Assembly: GCA_035461385.1 (NCBI GenBank)
Contig: DATHVI010000150.1
Span: forward strand, 1-27,431
Direction of reading: 5' to 3'
Length of the DNA stretch: 27,431 nucleotides
From: DATHVI01 sp035461385
Lineage (GTDB): Bacteria; Actinomycetota; Thermoleophilia; Solirubrobacterales; 70-9
The notes under the pieces are model-generated. The model saw only the letters and a program-made list of their open reading frames with translations, was not told where the DNA came from and did not search any database. The position numbers and the translations under genes were made by a program. Below are positions 1 through 7,967 of this stretch, piece after piece (positions within the stretch are counted from its first letter, which is position 1; each line of letters begins with the position of its first letter).

Positions 1-1614
1 CTCGGGATCGAGAAGGGCGACAAGGTCTCGATCCTCGCCAACACCCGACCCGAGTGGAGCTACTTCGACTTCGCCGCGCTGACGGCGGGGGCCACCGTGG
101 TCCCGATCTACCAGACGAACTCCCCCGAGGAGTGCCAGTACGTGCTCGAGAACTCCGACGCGAGCGTTGTCGTGGTCGAGAACGACGACCAGCTCGCGAA
201 GATCCGCGAGATCGAGGACCAGTGCCCCGACTTGCGCCACGTGATCCGGATGACCGGCGCCGGCGGCGGGGCGATCTCCTTCGACGAGCTCACCGAGCAG
301 GGCGCCGACCGCGGCGAGGATGAGTGGGTCAAGCGCTACAGCTCGGTCGGCCCGGAGGACATCTGCACGTTCATCTACACCTCCGGCACCACCGGGCCGC
401 CGAAGGGCTGCGTGATCTCGCACGGCAACTACCGGGCGATGCTCGACATGGTGACCGAGACGTCGGTGATCGGCGATGACGAGCTCACCTACCTCTACCT
501 TCCGCTCGCGCACTCGTTCGCGCTCCTGATCCAGCTCGGGAGCTTCGAGCTCGGCGCGACGCTCGCCTACTGGGAGCGCGACCCGCAGAAGATCCTCCCC
601 AACCTCGCCGAGGTGAAGCCGACCTACTTCCCATCGGTGCCGAGGATCTTCGAGAAGATCTACACCGCGGCGACGACCAACGCCGAGCGGGCGGGCGGGG
701 CGAAGAAGGCGATCTTCGACTGGGCGATCGGGGTCGGCAAGCGCTACCGCGAGACCGAGCGGTCCGGCTCGAGCCCCGGGCCGTTGCTGCGAGCGCAGCA
801 CGCGATCGCGGACCGGCTCGTGCTGTCGAAGATCCGCGACCTGTTCGGCGGCGAGCTGCGCCAGGCGACGAGCGGCGCGGCGCCGATCAACCCGGAGATC
901 CTGCAGTTCTTCGACGCCGCCGGGGTGCTCGTGCTCGAGGGATGGGGGATGACCGAGACCTCGACCGCGGCGACGATCGCGACCCCGGAGTCGTACAGGA
1001 TCGGGACGATCGGCAAGCCGTTCCCCGGCTGCGAGGTGCGGATCGCCGGCGACGGCGAGATCCTCGTCAGGGGCCCGAACGTGTTCCAGGGCTACTACAA
1101 GAACGAGCAGGCGACCCGGGAGACGCTGCGCGACGGCTGGCTCCACACCGGCGACCTCGGGGAGGTCGACGACGACGGCTTCATCAGGATCACCGGGCGG
1201 AAGAAGGACATCATCATCACCGCCGGGGGCAAGAACATCACCCCGGCGAACCTCGAGGGGGCGATCAAGCAGCACCCGCTCGTCTCGCAGGCGGTGGTGA
1301 TCGGCGACCGCAGGCCCTATCTCGTCGCGCTCGTCACCCTCGACCCGGACGAGGCCGCGAAGTACGCCGCCGAGCACGACCTGCCGAGCGATCCCGAGGC
1401 GCTCGCCGCCGACGCCAAGGTGGTCGCCGAGATCGAGGCCCACGTCGACCGGATCAACGAGAAGTTCGCCCGCGTCGAGCAGGTGAAGAAGGTCCATCTC
1501 CTCGGCCGCGACTGGGGGCCGGGTGACGACGAGCTGACGCCGACGATGAAGGTCAAGCGCGCGGTCGTCGCCGACAAGTACGACGACGAGATCGAGGCGC
1601 TCTACGGAGGCTGA
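1..1614 (+). CDS. Long-chain acyl-CoA synthetase (AMP-forming), 5'-truncated by window edge
   Basis: Activates a fatty acid with ATP to an acyl-adenylate and transfers it to CoA, feeding lipid synthesis or beta-oxidation. The reading frame is open from base 1, so the N-terminus lies outside; 537 codons are visible. Adenylate-forming motifs are clear: the P-loop IYTSGTTGPPKG (near 373-408), GWGMTETS (near 940-960), HTGDLGEVDDDGFIRITGRK (near 1144-1203) and the KDIIITAGGKNITPANLE stretch. The C-terminal TPTMKVKR carries the lysine expected to contact the adenylate. The spacing and the PTYFPSVPRIFEKIY segment resemble the FadD15/bacterial long-chain branch rather than short-chain or peptide-synthetase A domains; substrate length is inference. 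It ends 11 nt from the convergent patatin gene, with no terminator-like hairpin between them. Confidence 0.93.
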   Translation, partial: LGIEKGDKVSILANTRPEWSYFDFAALTAGATVVPIYQTNSPEECQYVLENSDASVVVVENDDQLAKIREIEDQCPDLRHVIRMTGAGGGAISFDELTEQGADRGEDEWVKRYSSVGPEDICTFIYTSGTTGPPKGCVISHGNYRAMLDMVTETSVIGDDELTYLYLPLAHSFALLIQLGSFELGATLAYWERDPQKILPNLAEVKPTYFPSVPRIFEKIYTAATTNAERAGGAKKAIFDWAIGVGKRYRETERSGSSPGPLLRAQHAIADRLVLSKIRDLFGGELRQATSGAAPINPEILQFFDAAGVLVLEGWGMTETSTAATIATPESYRIGTIGKPFPGCEVRIAGDGEILVRGPNVFQGYYKNEQATRETLRDGWLHTGDLGEVDDDGFIRITGRKKDIIITAGGKNITPANLEGAIKQHPLVSQAVVIGDRRPYLVALVTLDPDEAAKYAAEHDLPSDPEALAADAKVVAEIEAHVDRINEKFARVEQVKKVHLLGRDWGPGDDELTPTMKVKRAVVADKYDDEIEALYGG

Positions 1615-1625
1615 TCCCCGAGCGC

Positions 1626-2912
1626 CTAGCCCAGCGCCTCGTCGGAGCGGTCGCTCTGCGACTGCCCGCGGAGCAGCGCCGAGGTGGTCTGCTCGAGGAT
1701 CCGCCGCCAGGCCGAGATCTCCTCGCGCTCGGCCTCGGCCTGGTCGAGGACGTGGCGGACGCGGCGGGCCGAGATCTCGATCCCGTGGCGCTCGGCGATC
1801 GCCTTGTAGAGGTCGTAGTCGCGAGCGAGCTTCAGGGTCACCGACTCGAACCCGTGCTTGGCGATCTCGAGCCGGGCGCGGTAGTCGAGGATCGAGGTGC
1901 CGAACATCAGCTCGTCGTCGAGCTCGGGCTCGATCAGGATGATGTCGACGCCCGGGTAGAGGCGCTCCCAGTCCTCGACCGCGCGATGCAGGCGGTCGTG
2001 CGAGAGCATCCGGAAAACCTGGTTCCCGATCGCGGTGAACCCCATGTCGGAGACACGCCGGGCGCGGCTCCCGGTCATCGTCGGGATGCTCTTCGTGTAG
2101 TCGTTGATGAACGGCACCAGCGGGTTGATGACGACGATGAACTTCGCCCCCCGCTCGACCGCGACGTCGATGTTGGTCGTCGAGCGGATCCCGCCGTCGA
2201 TGAACTCGCGGCCGCGGATCTCGACCGGCTCGTAGATCATCGGCAGCGCCCCCGAGGCGGCGACCGCACGCGAGATCGGGACGTCGGCCCAGTCGCCGTC
2301 GCCGAGGACGATCCGCTCGGTGGTGTCGAGGTCGGTCGCCGGCAGGTAGAGCTCGCGCTCGAGCTCGCGGAAGTCGTCGGTGCGGTCGGGGTCCGACAGC
2401 ACCTCGGCGACGTAGCTCTCGATCCCGCTGCCGGAGTAGATGCCGGTCGGCAGGCCGGCCGCGAGCCCGCTGACGATGTCGACCGCCGAGATCTCGCCGA
2501 GGTTCGCGACCAGCTCGCGGGCCACGCCCGCGAGCCGCAGCGGCATCGTCAGCGACTTGCGGAGGAAGCCGCCGTAGTTGAGGCGCAGCAGAGTGCCGAG
2601 ATCGATGTCGCGGATCGGCGAGGGCAGGTGCCGGTTGAGCACCCGCATCATCTCCTCGGGGGTGATCCCGTTGGCGACCATGCTGGCGACGAAGGCACCG
2701 GCGCTGGTGCCGACGTAGACGTCGAACTGGTTCACGGTGCGATTCGTCGACAGCAGGTCGAACGCGCGCAGGGCGCCGATCTCGTAGACGCCGCCGGTGA
2801 ACCCGCCGCCGCCGAGGACGAGCGCGGTCTTCGAGCGGTGCTGCTGCGAGCGTCGGCGCCGGGCCGAGCGGGCCTGGGTCGCGGGGGTATCGAGCTCGAC
2901 GACCTTGCCCAT
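1626..2912 (-). CDS. Patatin-like phospholipase / serine lipid acyl hydrolase
   Basis: Predicted lipid acyl hydrolase with the patatin Ser-Asp dyad. Numbered from an in-frame GTG at 2936, the oxyanion-hole loop GGGGFTGG starts at residue 42, the nucleophile elbow GTSAG is at 76-80 (Ser78), and the dyad aspartate lies in FIDGG at Asp247. The order and spacing are those of bacterial patatins. An arginine-rich stretch (ARRRRSQQHR) precedes the domain and no signal peptide is evident, so a cytoplasmic or membrane-peripheral location is likely. Start choice: I use ATG 2912 (428 aa); GTG 2936 would add eight residues, and neither has a good Shine-Dalgarno. It faces the acyl-CoA synthetase tail to tail, so release and re-activation of fatty acids would be a sensible pairing, but that is inference. 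Confidence 0.9.
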   Translation of the reverse strand: MGKVVELDTPATQARSARRRRSQQHRSKTALVLGGGGFTGGVYEIGALRAFDLLSTNRTVNQFDVYVGTSAGAFVASMVANGITPEEMMRVLNRHLPSPIRDIDLGTLLRLNYGGFLRKSLTMPLRLAGVARELVANLGEISAVDIVSGLAAGLPTGIYSGSGIESYVAEVLSDPDRTDDFRELERELYLPATDLDTTERIVLGDGDWADVPISRAVAASGALPMIYEPVEIRGREFIDGGIRSTTNIDVAVERGAKFIVVINPLVPFINDYTKSIPTMTGSRARRVSDMGFTAIGNQVFRMLSHDRLHRAVEDWERLYPGVDIILIEPELDDELMFGTSILDYRARLEIAKHGFESVTLKLARDYDLYKAIAERHGIEISARRVRHVLDQAEAEREEISAWRRILEQTTSALLRGQSQSDRSDEALG

Positions 2913-3021
2913 CACGACCCGCGGTGGTCGAGCCACCCTGATCCGGATCGACTCTCGCGCCGCGGCCTCATCCCGGCAAGTATCGCAGCCCGCACGCGCG
3001 TATCGGCGCCATCGGCGGCGC

Positions 3022-3027
3022 TACTCT
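3022..3027 (+). promoter_or_regulatory. Candidate -10 hexamer TACTCT for near-leaderless dacB
   Basis: TACTCT fits the TAnnnT actinobacterial -10 pattern and ends 7 nt before the dacB ATG. No Shine-Dalgarno sequence precedes that ATG, so the transcript probably begins at or next to the start codon. No convincing -35 is seen. Confidence 0.45.
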
Positions 3028-3034
3028 CTGGCCG

Positions 3035-4411
3035 ATGCCGCGAGGTTCGCAAGGCAGGGTGCGGCGCCGGGGCGGCTTCGCCGCGAGCGGCGCCGTGCTC
3101 GCCGCGATCGCGTCGATCGCGGCGGTCGCCCCGGCGTCGGCGTCCGCTCCGCCGGGCTCGACGCCCGACCGGACCGTCACCGCGCCCGTCGTCGCGTCCG
3201 GCGTCCCCGCCTCGACCGCCGGCTCGCTGCCGCGGTCGGGGCTGCGCCGCGAGCTGCGCAGTGCGATCCGCTCGGTCGGCGGGCAGAGCGGCGCCTGGGT
3301 GTTCGACACCGGCGCCGCGTCGAAGCCGCTTCTGTTCGCGCGGAACGCTCGCAACCGCCGGATTCCCGCCTCGAACCAGAAGCTGTTCACGACTGCCGCG
3401 ATCCTCGACCGCTTCGGCCCCGACCACCGCTTCGAGACCCGGGTCTACGCCCGCGGCAAGCGCACCGGCGCGCAGCGCCAGGTCCTCGACGGCAATCTCG
3501 TCATCCGCGGCGACGGCGACCCGGTGCTCGGAACGGGATCGTTCGCCCACCGCAACGGCCTGCCGCTGACCCGGATCGGGATCCTCGCGGTGGCGGTCAA
3601 GGAAGCCGGGATCCGCCGCGTGACGGGCGAGGTCAAAGCCGACGACTCGGTCTTCGACCGGCGCCGCGGGATCCCCTCGACCGGCTTCCGCGCCGGCCCC
3701 TACCTGAGCCCGCTGTCGGGTCTCTCGTTCAACTCCGGCTACCGGTCGGGGGGCGGCTACGCCGCCGCCCCGGAGCTCGAGGCGGCGAGGGCGCTGCGGC
3801 GGGCGCTCCGCTCGCAGGGGGTGCGGGTGCGGGGCGGTGTCCGGCGCACCGCGCTCCCGCGCAAGGTCCTCGACCGCGCTCCGGTCGGCAGCGTCGCCTC
3901 GCCGCCGCTGTCGGCGCTCGCCGCGGCGACGAACAAGCCGTCGAACAACTTCTTCGCCGAGATGCTGCTGAAGCGGCTCGCCGCCGGCCCGAAGCGCAAG
4001 GGGACGACTAAGGCCGGCGCGCGCCGGGTGCAGCGGTTCGCAGCCCGGGTCGGGACCAAGGTCAAGGCGTCGGACGGCTCGGGGCTCGGCCGCGGCAACC
4101 GGGCCTCCCCGCGCCAGGTCGGCCGCCTGCTGCGGGCGGTCAACCGCTCCGATCACCGGGTCGCGTTCCGCCAGTCGCTCGCGATCGCCGGCCGCGACGG
4201 CACCCTCGCCGGACGGATGCGCGGCAGCGCCGCCGAAGGCAGCTGCCGCGGCAAGACCGGCACCCTGAGCGGCGTCTCGGCCCTGTCGGGCTACTGCACC
4301 GTCGACGGTGACCGGATCGTCTTCTCGATCCTGATGAACGGCGTCGACGCGACCCGCGCCCGCGCCGCCCAGGACCGGATGGCGATCGCGATCGCGCGCT
4401 ACCGGCGGTAG
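3035..4411 (+). CDS. dacB: D-alanyl-D-alanine carboxypeptidase/endopeptidase, PBP4 family (peptidase S13)
   Basis: Trims or cleaves D-Ala peptide bonds of peptidoglycan outside the membrane. The 458-residue product begins with a basic region and a hydrophobic signal segment (AASGAVLAAIASIAAVAPAS), with likely cleavage after ASASA. The penicillin-binding active-site motifs are all present: SxxK as S113-N-Q-K116, SxN as S303-N-N305, and KTG at 407-409. The long insert between the first two motifs and the SGLSFNSGY segment are typical of the DacB/S13 class rather than DacA/S11. The ATG at 3035 is chosen because the signal peptide begins there and a -10-like box sits just upstream. It is divergent from the patatin gene. 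Family assignment is firm; the balance of carboxypeptidase and endopeptidase activity cannot be told from sequence. Confidence 0.93.
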   Translation: MPRGSQGRVRRRGGFAASGAVLAAIASIAAVAPASASAPPGSTPDRTVTAPVVASGVPASTAGSLPRSGLRRELRSAIRSVGGQSGAWVFDTGAASKPLLFARNARNRRIPASNQKLFTTAAILDRFGPDHRFETRVYARGKRTGAQRQVLDGNLVIRGDGDPVLGTGSFAHRNGLPLTRIGILAVAVKEAGIRRVTGEVKADDSVFDRRRGIPSTGFRAGPYLSPLSGLSFNSGYRSGGGYAAAPELEAARALRRALRSQGVRVRGGVRRTALPRKVLDRAPVGSVASPPLSALAAATNKPSNNFFAEMLLKRLAAGPKRKGTTKAGARRVQRFAARVGTKVKASDGSGLGRGNRASPRQVGRLLRAVNRSDHRVAFRQSLAIAGRDGTLAGRMRGSAAEGSCRGKTGTLSGVSALSGYCTVDGDRIVFSILMNGVDATRARAAQDRMAIAIARYRR

Positions 4412-4537
4412 CCGAACTCGCCGCCCCGCGCCCGGTCGAGGCTCGCGCCACCGAGGCGCTTCAGGGTGCCGAGGTCGTGGGCGACCACCGCGCGCCGGGT
4501 GACGGTGTGCAGACGACCGCCGGTGACCCCTGGTCGC

Positions 4538-6607
4538 CTACCGTGGCTGCGGCGGCAGCGCGCGCTTCGGTGCCGGGTCGGAAACCCCGGCGTCGGAGAG
4601 CAGCTCCCTCAGCCCCTGCTCGTCGATGATCTCGGTTCCGACCTCCTCGGCCTTGGCGAGCTTCGATCCCGGGCTGTCGCCGGCGACCAGGTAGTCGGTC
4701 TTCTTCGACACCGAGCTCGTCACCTTGCCGCCGGCGCGGCGGATCGCCTTCGTCGCCTCGTCGCGGCTCAGGGTCGGGAGCGTCCCGGTGAGGACGAACG
4801 TCTTGCCGTCGAGCGGGCCGCCCTCGGCGCGGCGCTCGGCGGCCGAGAGCTCGAACCGCAGGCCGCGCTCGCGCAGCCGGTCGATCAGCTCGCGGATCGC
4901 CTCGTCGGAGAGCTCCTCGCGGAGCTGCGACGCCAGCACCGGGCCGATTCCCTCGACCTCGGTGATCGCCTCGTCGGCGGCGGCGAGCAGCGCGTCGATC
5001 GAGCCGAAGTGCTCGGCGAGAGCCTGCGCGTTGACGTAGCCGATCCCGGGCAGCCCGAGCGCGTAGAGCACGCGGCCGAACGGCGCCGACTTCGAGCGCT
5101 CGATCTCGGCGACGAGGTTGCGGGCCGAGACCTCGCCGAACCCCTCGAGCTCGGCGATCCGCTCGGCGGTGAGGTCGTAGATCGACGCCGGGTCGGTGAT
5201 CAGCCCCTCGTCGAGGAACCGCATCGCGTTCTTCTCCCCGAGGCCCTCGATGTCCATCGCGCCGCGGAAGTGCTTGACGAGCTGGAAGTTCTGGCCTGGG
5301 CAGCCGCGCCGGTTCGGGCAGATCGTCCAGACCGAGTCGGCGGGCTTCACCGTCGGCGTTCCGCAGGCGGGACACTTCGCCGGGGGCTTCGCCCGCCGCA
5401 GCCGCTTGCCCTTGCGGCGCTGGATCAGCGGCGAGATCACCTGCGGGATCACGTCGCCGGCGCGGGTGACGACGACCTCGTCCCCCTCGCGGGCGTCCTT
5501 TCGCGCCAGGTCCTCCTCGTTGTGCAGGGTCGCGGTCGACACGGTGACCCCGCCGACGTGAACCGGCTCGAGCATCGCGAACGGGAGCAGGCGGCCGGTG
5601 CGGCCGACGTTCCAGACGACCTTGTTGAGCCGGGTGGTCGCGGTGATCGGGGGGAACTTCCACGCGACCGCCCAGCGCGGCTCGCGCCCCGCGACCCCGA
5701 GCTCGCGCCAGAGGCCGCGCTGGTCGACCTTGACGACGACGCCGTCGATCTCGAAGTCGAGCGCCTCGCGGCGCTCCTCCCACCACAGACAGCGCTCCGC
5801 GACCTCGTCGGCGCTCTCGTGGACGGCGACGTCGCCGTTGACCTTGAACCCGCGGTCGCGCAGCCAGTCGAGCTCGTCAGAGTGGGTCGCGAACTCGATC
5901 CCCCCGTGGCCTCCGATCCCGTAGCACCAGATCGAGAGCGGTCGCGAGGCAGCGATCTCGGGATCGAGCTGGCGAATCGACCCGGCGGTCGCGTTTCGCG
6001 GGTTGGCGAACGTCGACTCGCCCTCGGAGGCGCGTTGCTCGTTGAGCTCCGCGAACGCCGCCCGCGGCAGGTAGACCTCGCCTCGCACCTCGACCAGGTC
6101 CGGAGGCGCGCCGCCGTCGAGCGCCAGCGGGATCGCCTTGATCGTCCGCAGGTTCTGGGTCACCTCCTCGCCGATCACGCCGTCGCCGCGCGTCGCGCCG
6201 CGGACGAACCGTCCCCGCTCGTAGACGAGCGAGATCGCGATCCCGTCGATCTTCGGCTCGGAGACGAATCGAAGCTCGCCGGGCTCGATGTCGAGGGTGC
6301 GAAGGCGGTTGTGCAGCCGCGCCTCCCAGGCGCGAAACTCCTCGGCGCCGCGGGCGTTGCCGAGCGACAGCATCGGCTCGATGTGGCGAACCTGCTCGAA
6401 CTTCTCGAGCGGACGGCCGCCGACGCGCTGGGTCGGCGAGTCGGGCGTGCGCAGCTCGGGGTGCTCGGCCTCGAGCGCGCGCAGCTCGTCGAGCAGCGCG
6501 TCGTAGGCGTCATCGCCGATCTCGGGGTCGTCGAGGACGTAGTAGCGGTGGTCGTGATGCGCGATCTCGCGACGGAGCTCGGCGGCGCGGTCCTTCGTCG
6601 TCGTCAT
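4538..6607 (-). CDS. ligA: NAD+-dependent DNA ligase LigA
   Basis: Seals nicks in replication and repair using NAD+. The 689-residue protein has the complete LigA order: domain Ia (HDHRYYVLDDPEIGDDAYD near residue 18), the adenylation domain with catalytic Lys119 in EPKIDG, the OB fold, a Cys4 zinc finger at C412, C415, C430 and C436, helix-hairpin-helix repeats around 480-590, and a C-terminal BRCT domain (GKTFVLTGTLPTLSRDEATK onward). The short tail after BRCT ends in APKRALPPQPR. Its ATG overlaps the surE stop as ATGA, so translation is likely coupled to surE. About 126 nt separate its stop from the convergent dacB end, with nothing recognisable in it. Length and motifs are normal for the family. 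Confidence 0.97.
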   Translation of the reverse strand: MTTTKDRAAELRREIAHHDHRYYVLDDPEIGDDAYDALLDELRALEAEHPELRTPDSPTQRVGGRPLEKFEQVRHIEPMLSLGNARGAEEFRAWEARLHNRLRTLDIEPGELRFVSEPKIDGIAISLVYERGRFVRGATRGDGVIGEEVTQNLRTIKAIPLALDGGAPPDLVEVRGEVYLPRAAFAELNEQRASEGESTFANPRNATAGSIRQLDPEIAASRPLSIWCYGIGGHGGIEFATHSDELDWLRDRGFKVNGDVAVHESADEVAERCLWWEERREALDFEIDGVVVKVDQRGLWRELGVAGREPRWAVAWKFPPITATTRLNKVVWNVGRTGRLLPFAMLEPVHVGGVTVSTATLHNEEDLARKDAREGDEVVVTRAGDVIPQVISPLIQRRKGKRLRRAKPPAKCPACGTPTVKPADSVWTICPNRRGCPGQNFQLVKHFRGAMDIEGLGEKNAMRFLDEGLITDPASIYDLTAERIAELEGFGEVSARNLVAEIERSKSAPFGRVLYALGLPGIGYVNAQALAEHFGSIDALLAAADEAITEVEGIGPVLASQLREELSDEAIRELIDRLRERGLRFELSAAERRAEGGPLDGKTFVLTGTLPTLSRDEATKAIRRAGGKVTSSVSKKTDYLVAGDSPGSKLAKAEEVGTEIIDEQGLRELLSDAGVSDPAPKRALPPQPR

Positions 6608-7416
6608 CCTGCCCGGGCGGGATCGATCGAGCGGGCGAGCGCGTCGAGGTCCCAGCTCCCGAGCCGCTCGATCCCTTGCAGGTCGGTGAGGTCGAAGTGG
6701 ACCGGGGTCAGCGACACGCGGCCGCGGGCGACGGCGGCGAGGTCGGTGCCCGGCTCGTCCTCGAACGACGGCTCGAAGCCGTAGATCTCGTAGCGGCGGC
6801 GACCGTCGGCCTCCTCGACGAGCTTCAGCTCGTCGTCGTATAGCCGCTTGCCGAGCCGGGTGAGCTCGATCCCGGCCGGCTCGCCGGCGGGGCAGTTGAC
6901 GTTCAGCAGGGTGCCCTCGGGCAACGGCCGCTCGGCGAGCGCGCGGACGATCTCGCGCCCGAGGGTCGCCGAGTAGGTGAAGTCGAACGCCCGTCCCCGG
7001 AACCCCATGTCCTGGGCCTCGGACTGCTGCGAGATCGCGACCGCCGGGATCCCGAGGACGATCCCCTCGAGCGCCGCAGCGACCGTGCCCGAGTAGGTGA
7101 CGTCGTCGCCGAGGTTCGAGCCGTGGTTGATCCCGGAGACGATCACGTCGGGGCGGCGCTCGAGCAGGCCGAGGTCGGCGAACCGGACGCAGTCGACCGG
7201 CGTGCCGTCGGTCGCGAACCCGATCCCGCCGTCGTCGAAGCGGATCTCCTCGACCCAGAGCGGCGAGCGGGTGGTGATGCTGCGGGCGGTGCCGCTGCGG
7301 TTGGTGTCGGGCGCGATCACGCGCACCTCGACCCCGTCGACCTCGCCGAGCGCTCGTCGCATCTCGTGCAGCCCGTGGGCACCGATCCCGTCGTCGTTTG
7401 TCAGCAGTGCGAGCAT
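6604..7416 (-). CDS. surE: 5'/3'-nucleotidase SurE
   Basis: Metal-dependent phosphatase acting on nucleoside monophosphates, linked to stationary-phase survival in other bacteria. The 270-residue protein starts with MLALLTNDDGIGAHG, which holds the metal-binding Asp8-Asp9. The family motifs RSGTARSIT, VSGINHGSNLG and TYSGTVAAA follow in order. The frame is open 90 nt further upstream, but ATG 7416 puts the NDDG motif at its usual place, so that start was chosen. The stop overlaps the ligA start (ATGA), making surE-ligA one transcriptional and translational unit. A TAGAAT box lies about 40 nt upstream. The C-terminal region (YEIYGFEPSFEDEPGTDLAA...GRVSLTPVHFDLT) is also SurE-like. Confidence 0.95.
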   Translation of the reverse strand: MLALLTNDDGIGAHGLHEMRRALGEVDGVEVRVIAPDTNRSGTARSITTRSPLWVEEIRFDDGGIGFATDGTPVDCVRFADLGLLERRPDVIVSGINHGSNLGDDVTYSGTVAAALEGIVLGIPAVAISQQSEAQDMGFRGRAFDFTYSATLGREIVRALAERPLPEGTLLNVNCPAGEPAGIELTRLGKRLYDDELKLVEEADGRRRYEIYGFEPSFEDEPGTDLAAVARGRVSLTPVHFDLTDLQGIERLGSWDLDALARSIDPARAG

Positions 7417-7456
7417 CTCGATAGCCGCCGGCGTTGGGCCCGCCGGACTGCGGCCG

Positions 7457-7462
7457 ATTCTA
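7457..7462 (-). promoter_or_regulatory. Candidate -10 hexamer TAGAAT for surE-ligA
   Basis: Read on the minus strand the bases are TAGAAT, one mismatch from TATAAT, in an otherwise very GC-rich spacer 40 nt ahead of the surE ATG. The would-be -35 region is not convincing, so the call rests on the -10 alone. Confidence 0.35.
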
Positions 7463-7870
7463 GGGGCGGCCCCGAGCGGGCTGGCTGCTCCGGGCCGCCC
7501 GAACAATCCGAGCGCCGTCCGTCGCCCGGGCGGGGACCTCGATCACCCGGCGCTCTCGCGGGCCCGGCCGGGGAGGCCCCGGCAGGGCATCCTGGAGATC
7601 GAGGACGCGTGAGTACTCGTCCGCGCTCACCCGGCGGAGGATGCCAGAGCGCTGCGGGAGGGCGCCGAGGCAATGGGCGTGGCTCGGCCCCGGTAGCGGC
7701 GGACCTTGATCGAAGCGCCCCTGATCCGGATCCGATCCCCGGAGCGATGCGATCGCCGCGGATGCCAACCGCGCGCGGGCGCGACGACAAGGTTGACGTA
7801 GAGCGGATCCGCGGCCGCGCTTGCCCTCACGCCGCGGCGACGGGCGCGGGTCTCTCCGACCGCGGGGGTC
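7463..7870. other. About 0.4 kb intergenic stretch without a confident gene
   Basis: No reading frame here matches a family I know, and no tRNA, SRP, tmRNA or RNase P signature was seen. The best coding candidate is a 56-codon minus-strand frame, GTG 7630 to TAG 7460, beginning VSADEYSRVLDLQDALPG, with G/C in roughly 84 percent of third positions but no Shine-Dalgarno. It stops exactly on the proposed surE -10 box. The stretch may simply be a long divergent regulatory region between surE and the iron operon. Confidence 0.3.
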
Positions 7871-7874
7871 GGAA

Positions 7875-7914
7875 TTAGCTAACCTGACCGCGCCGTGAGT
7901 TAGGGATGCCTAAC
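7875..7914 (+). promoter_or_regulatory. Promoter/operator of the iron-uptake operon with TTAGG/CCTAA palindromes
   Basis: Two AT-richer palindromes stand out: TTAGCTAA at 7875-7882, and GTTAGG-GATG-CCTAAC at 7899-7914, a perfect 6-bp inverted repeat with a 4-nt gap. TAACCT at 7880-7885 could be the -10, putting the second palindrome just downstream of the start site. The half-sites resemble DtxR/IdeR/MntR-family metal-repressor boxes (TTAGG...CCTAA), though the spacing differs from the classic 19-bp iron box. It lies 54 nt ahead of a ferric-iron binding protein gene, which fits metal repression; the actual regulator is inference. Confidence 0.55.
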
Positions 7915-7951
7915 ACGGTCCAAGTCTCTCGGCCCCGCGATCCCCGTCCCC

Positions 7952-7959
7952 AGAAAGGA
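7952..7959 (+). promoter_or_regulatory. Shine-Dalgarno deciding a TTG start
   Basis: AGAAAGGA ends 8 nt before the TTG at 7968. No ATG or GTG fits both this spacing and a complete lipoprotein signal peptide, so it fixes the TTG as the start of the binding-protein gene. Confidence 0.6.
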
Positions 7960-7967
7960 ACCCGGAC

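Noticed and set aside
1752..3569. A 605-codon open frame opposite the patatin gene, and similar long frames opposite ligA, secY and adk
   Set aside because: They are Arg/Ala/Asp-rich shadow frames of strongly supported genes on the other strand, a usual effect of very high G/C third positions.
4399..4560. Minus-strand frame ending TAG at 4399 with a protein-like end (AHDLGTLKRLGGASLDRARG)
   Set aside because: It runs on into ligA in another phase, has no sensible start or Shine-Dalgarno, overlaps the dacB end, and matches no family. High-GC shadow frames of this sort are common here.
7463..7870. Structured RNA gene (SRP RNA, tmRNA, RNase P, riboswitch) in the surE to iron-operon gap
   Set aside because: None of the conserved core sequences of these RNAs was found; only short GC hairpins expected by chance.
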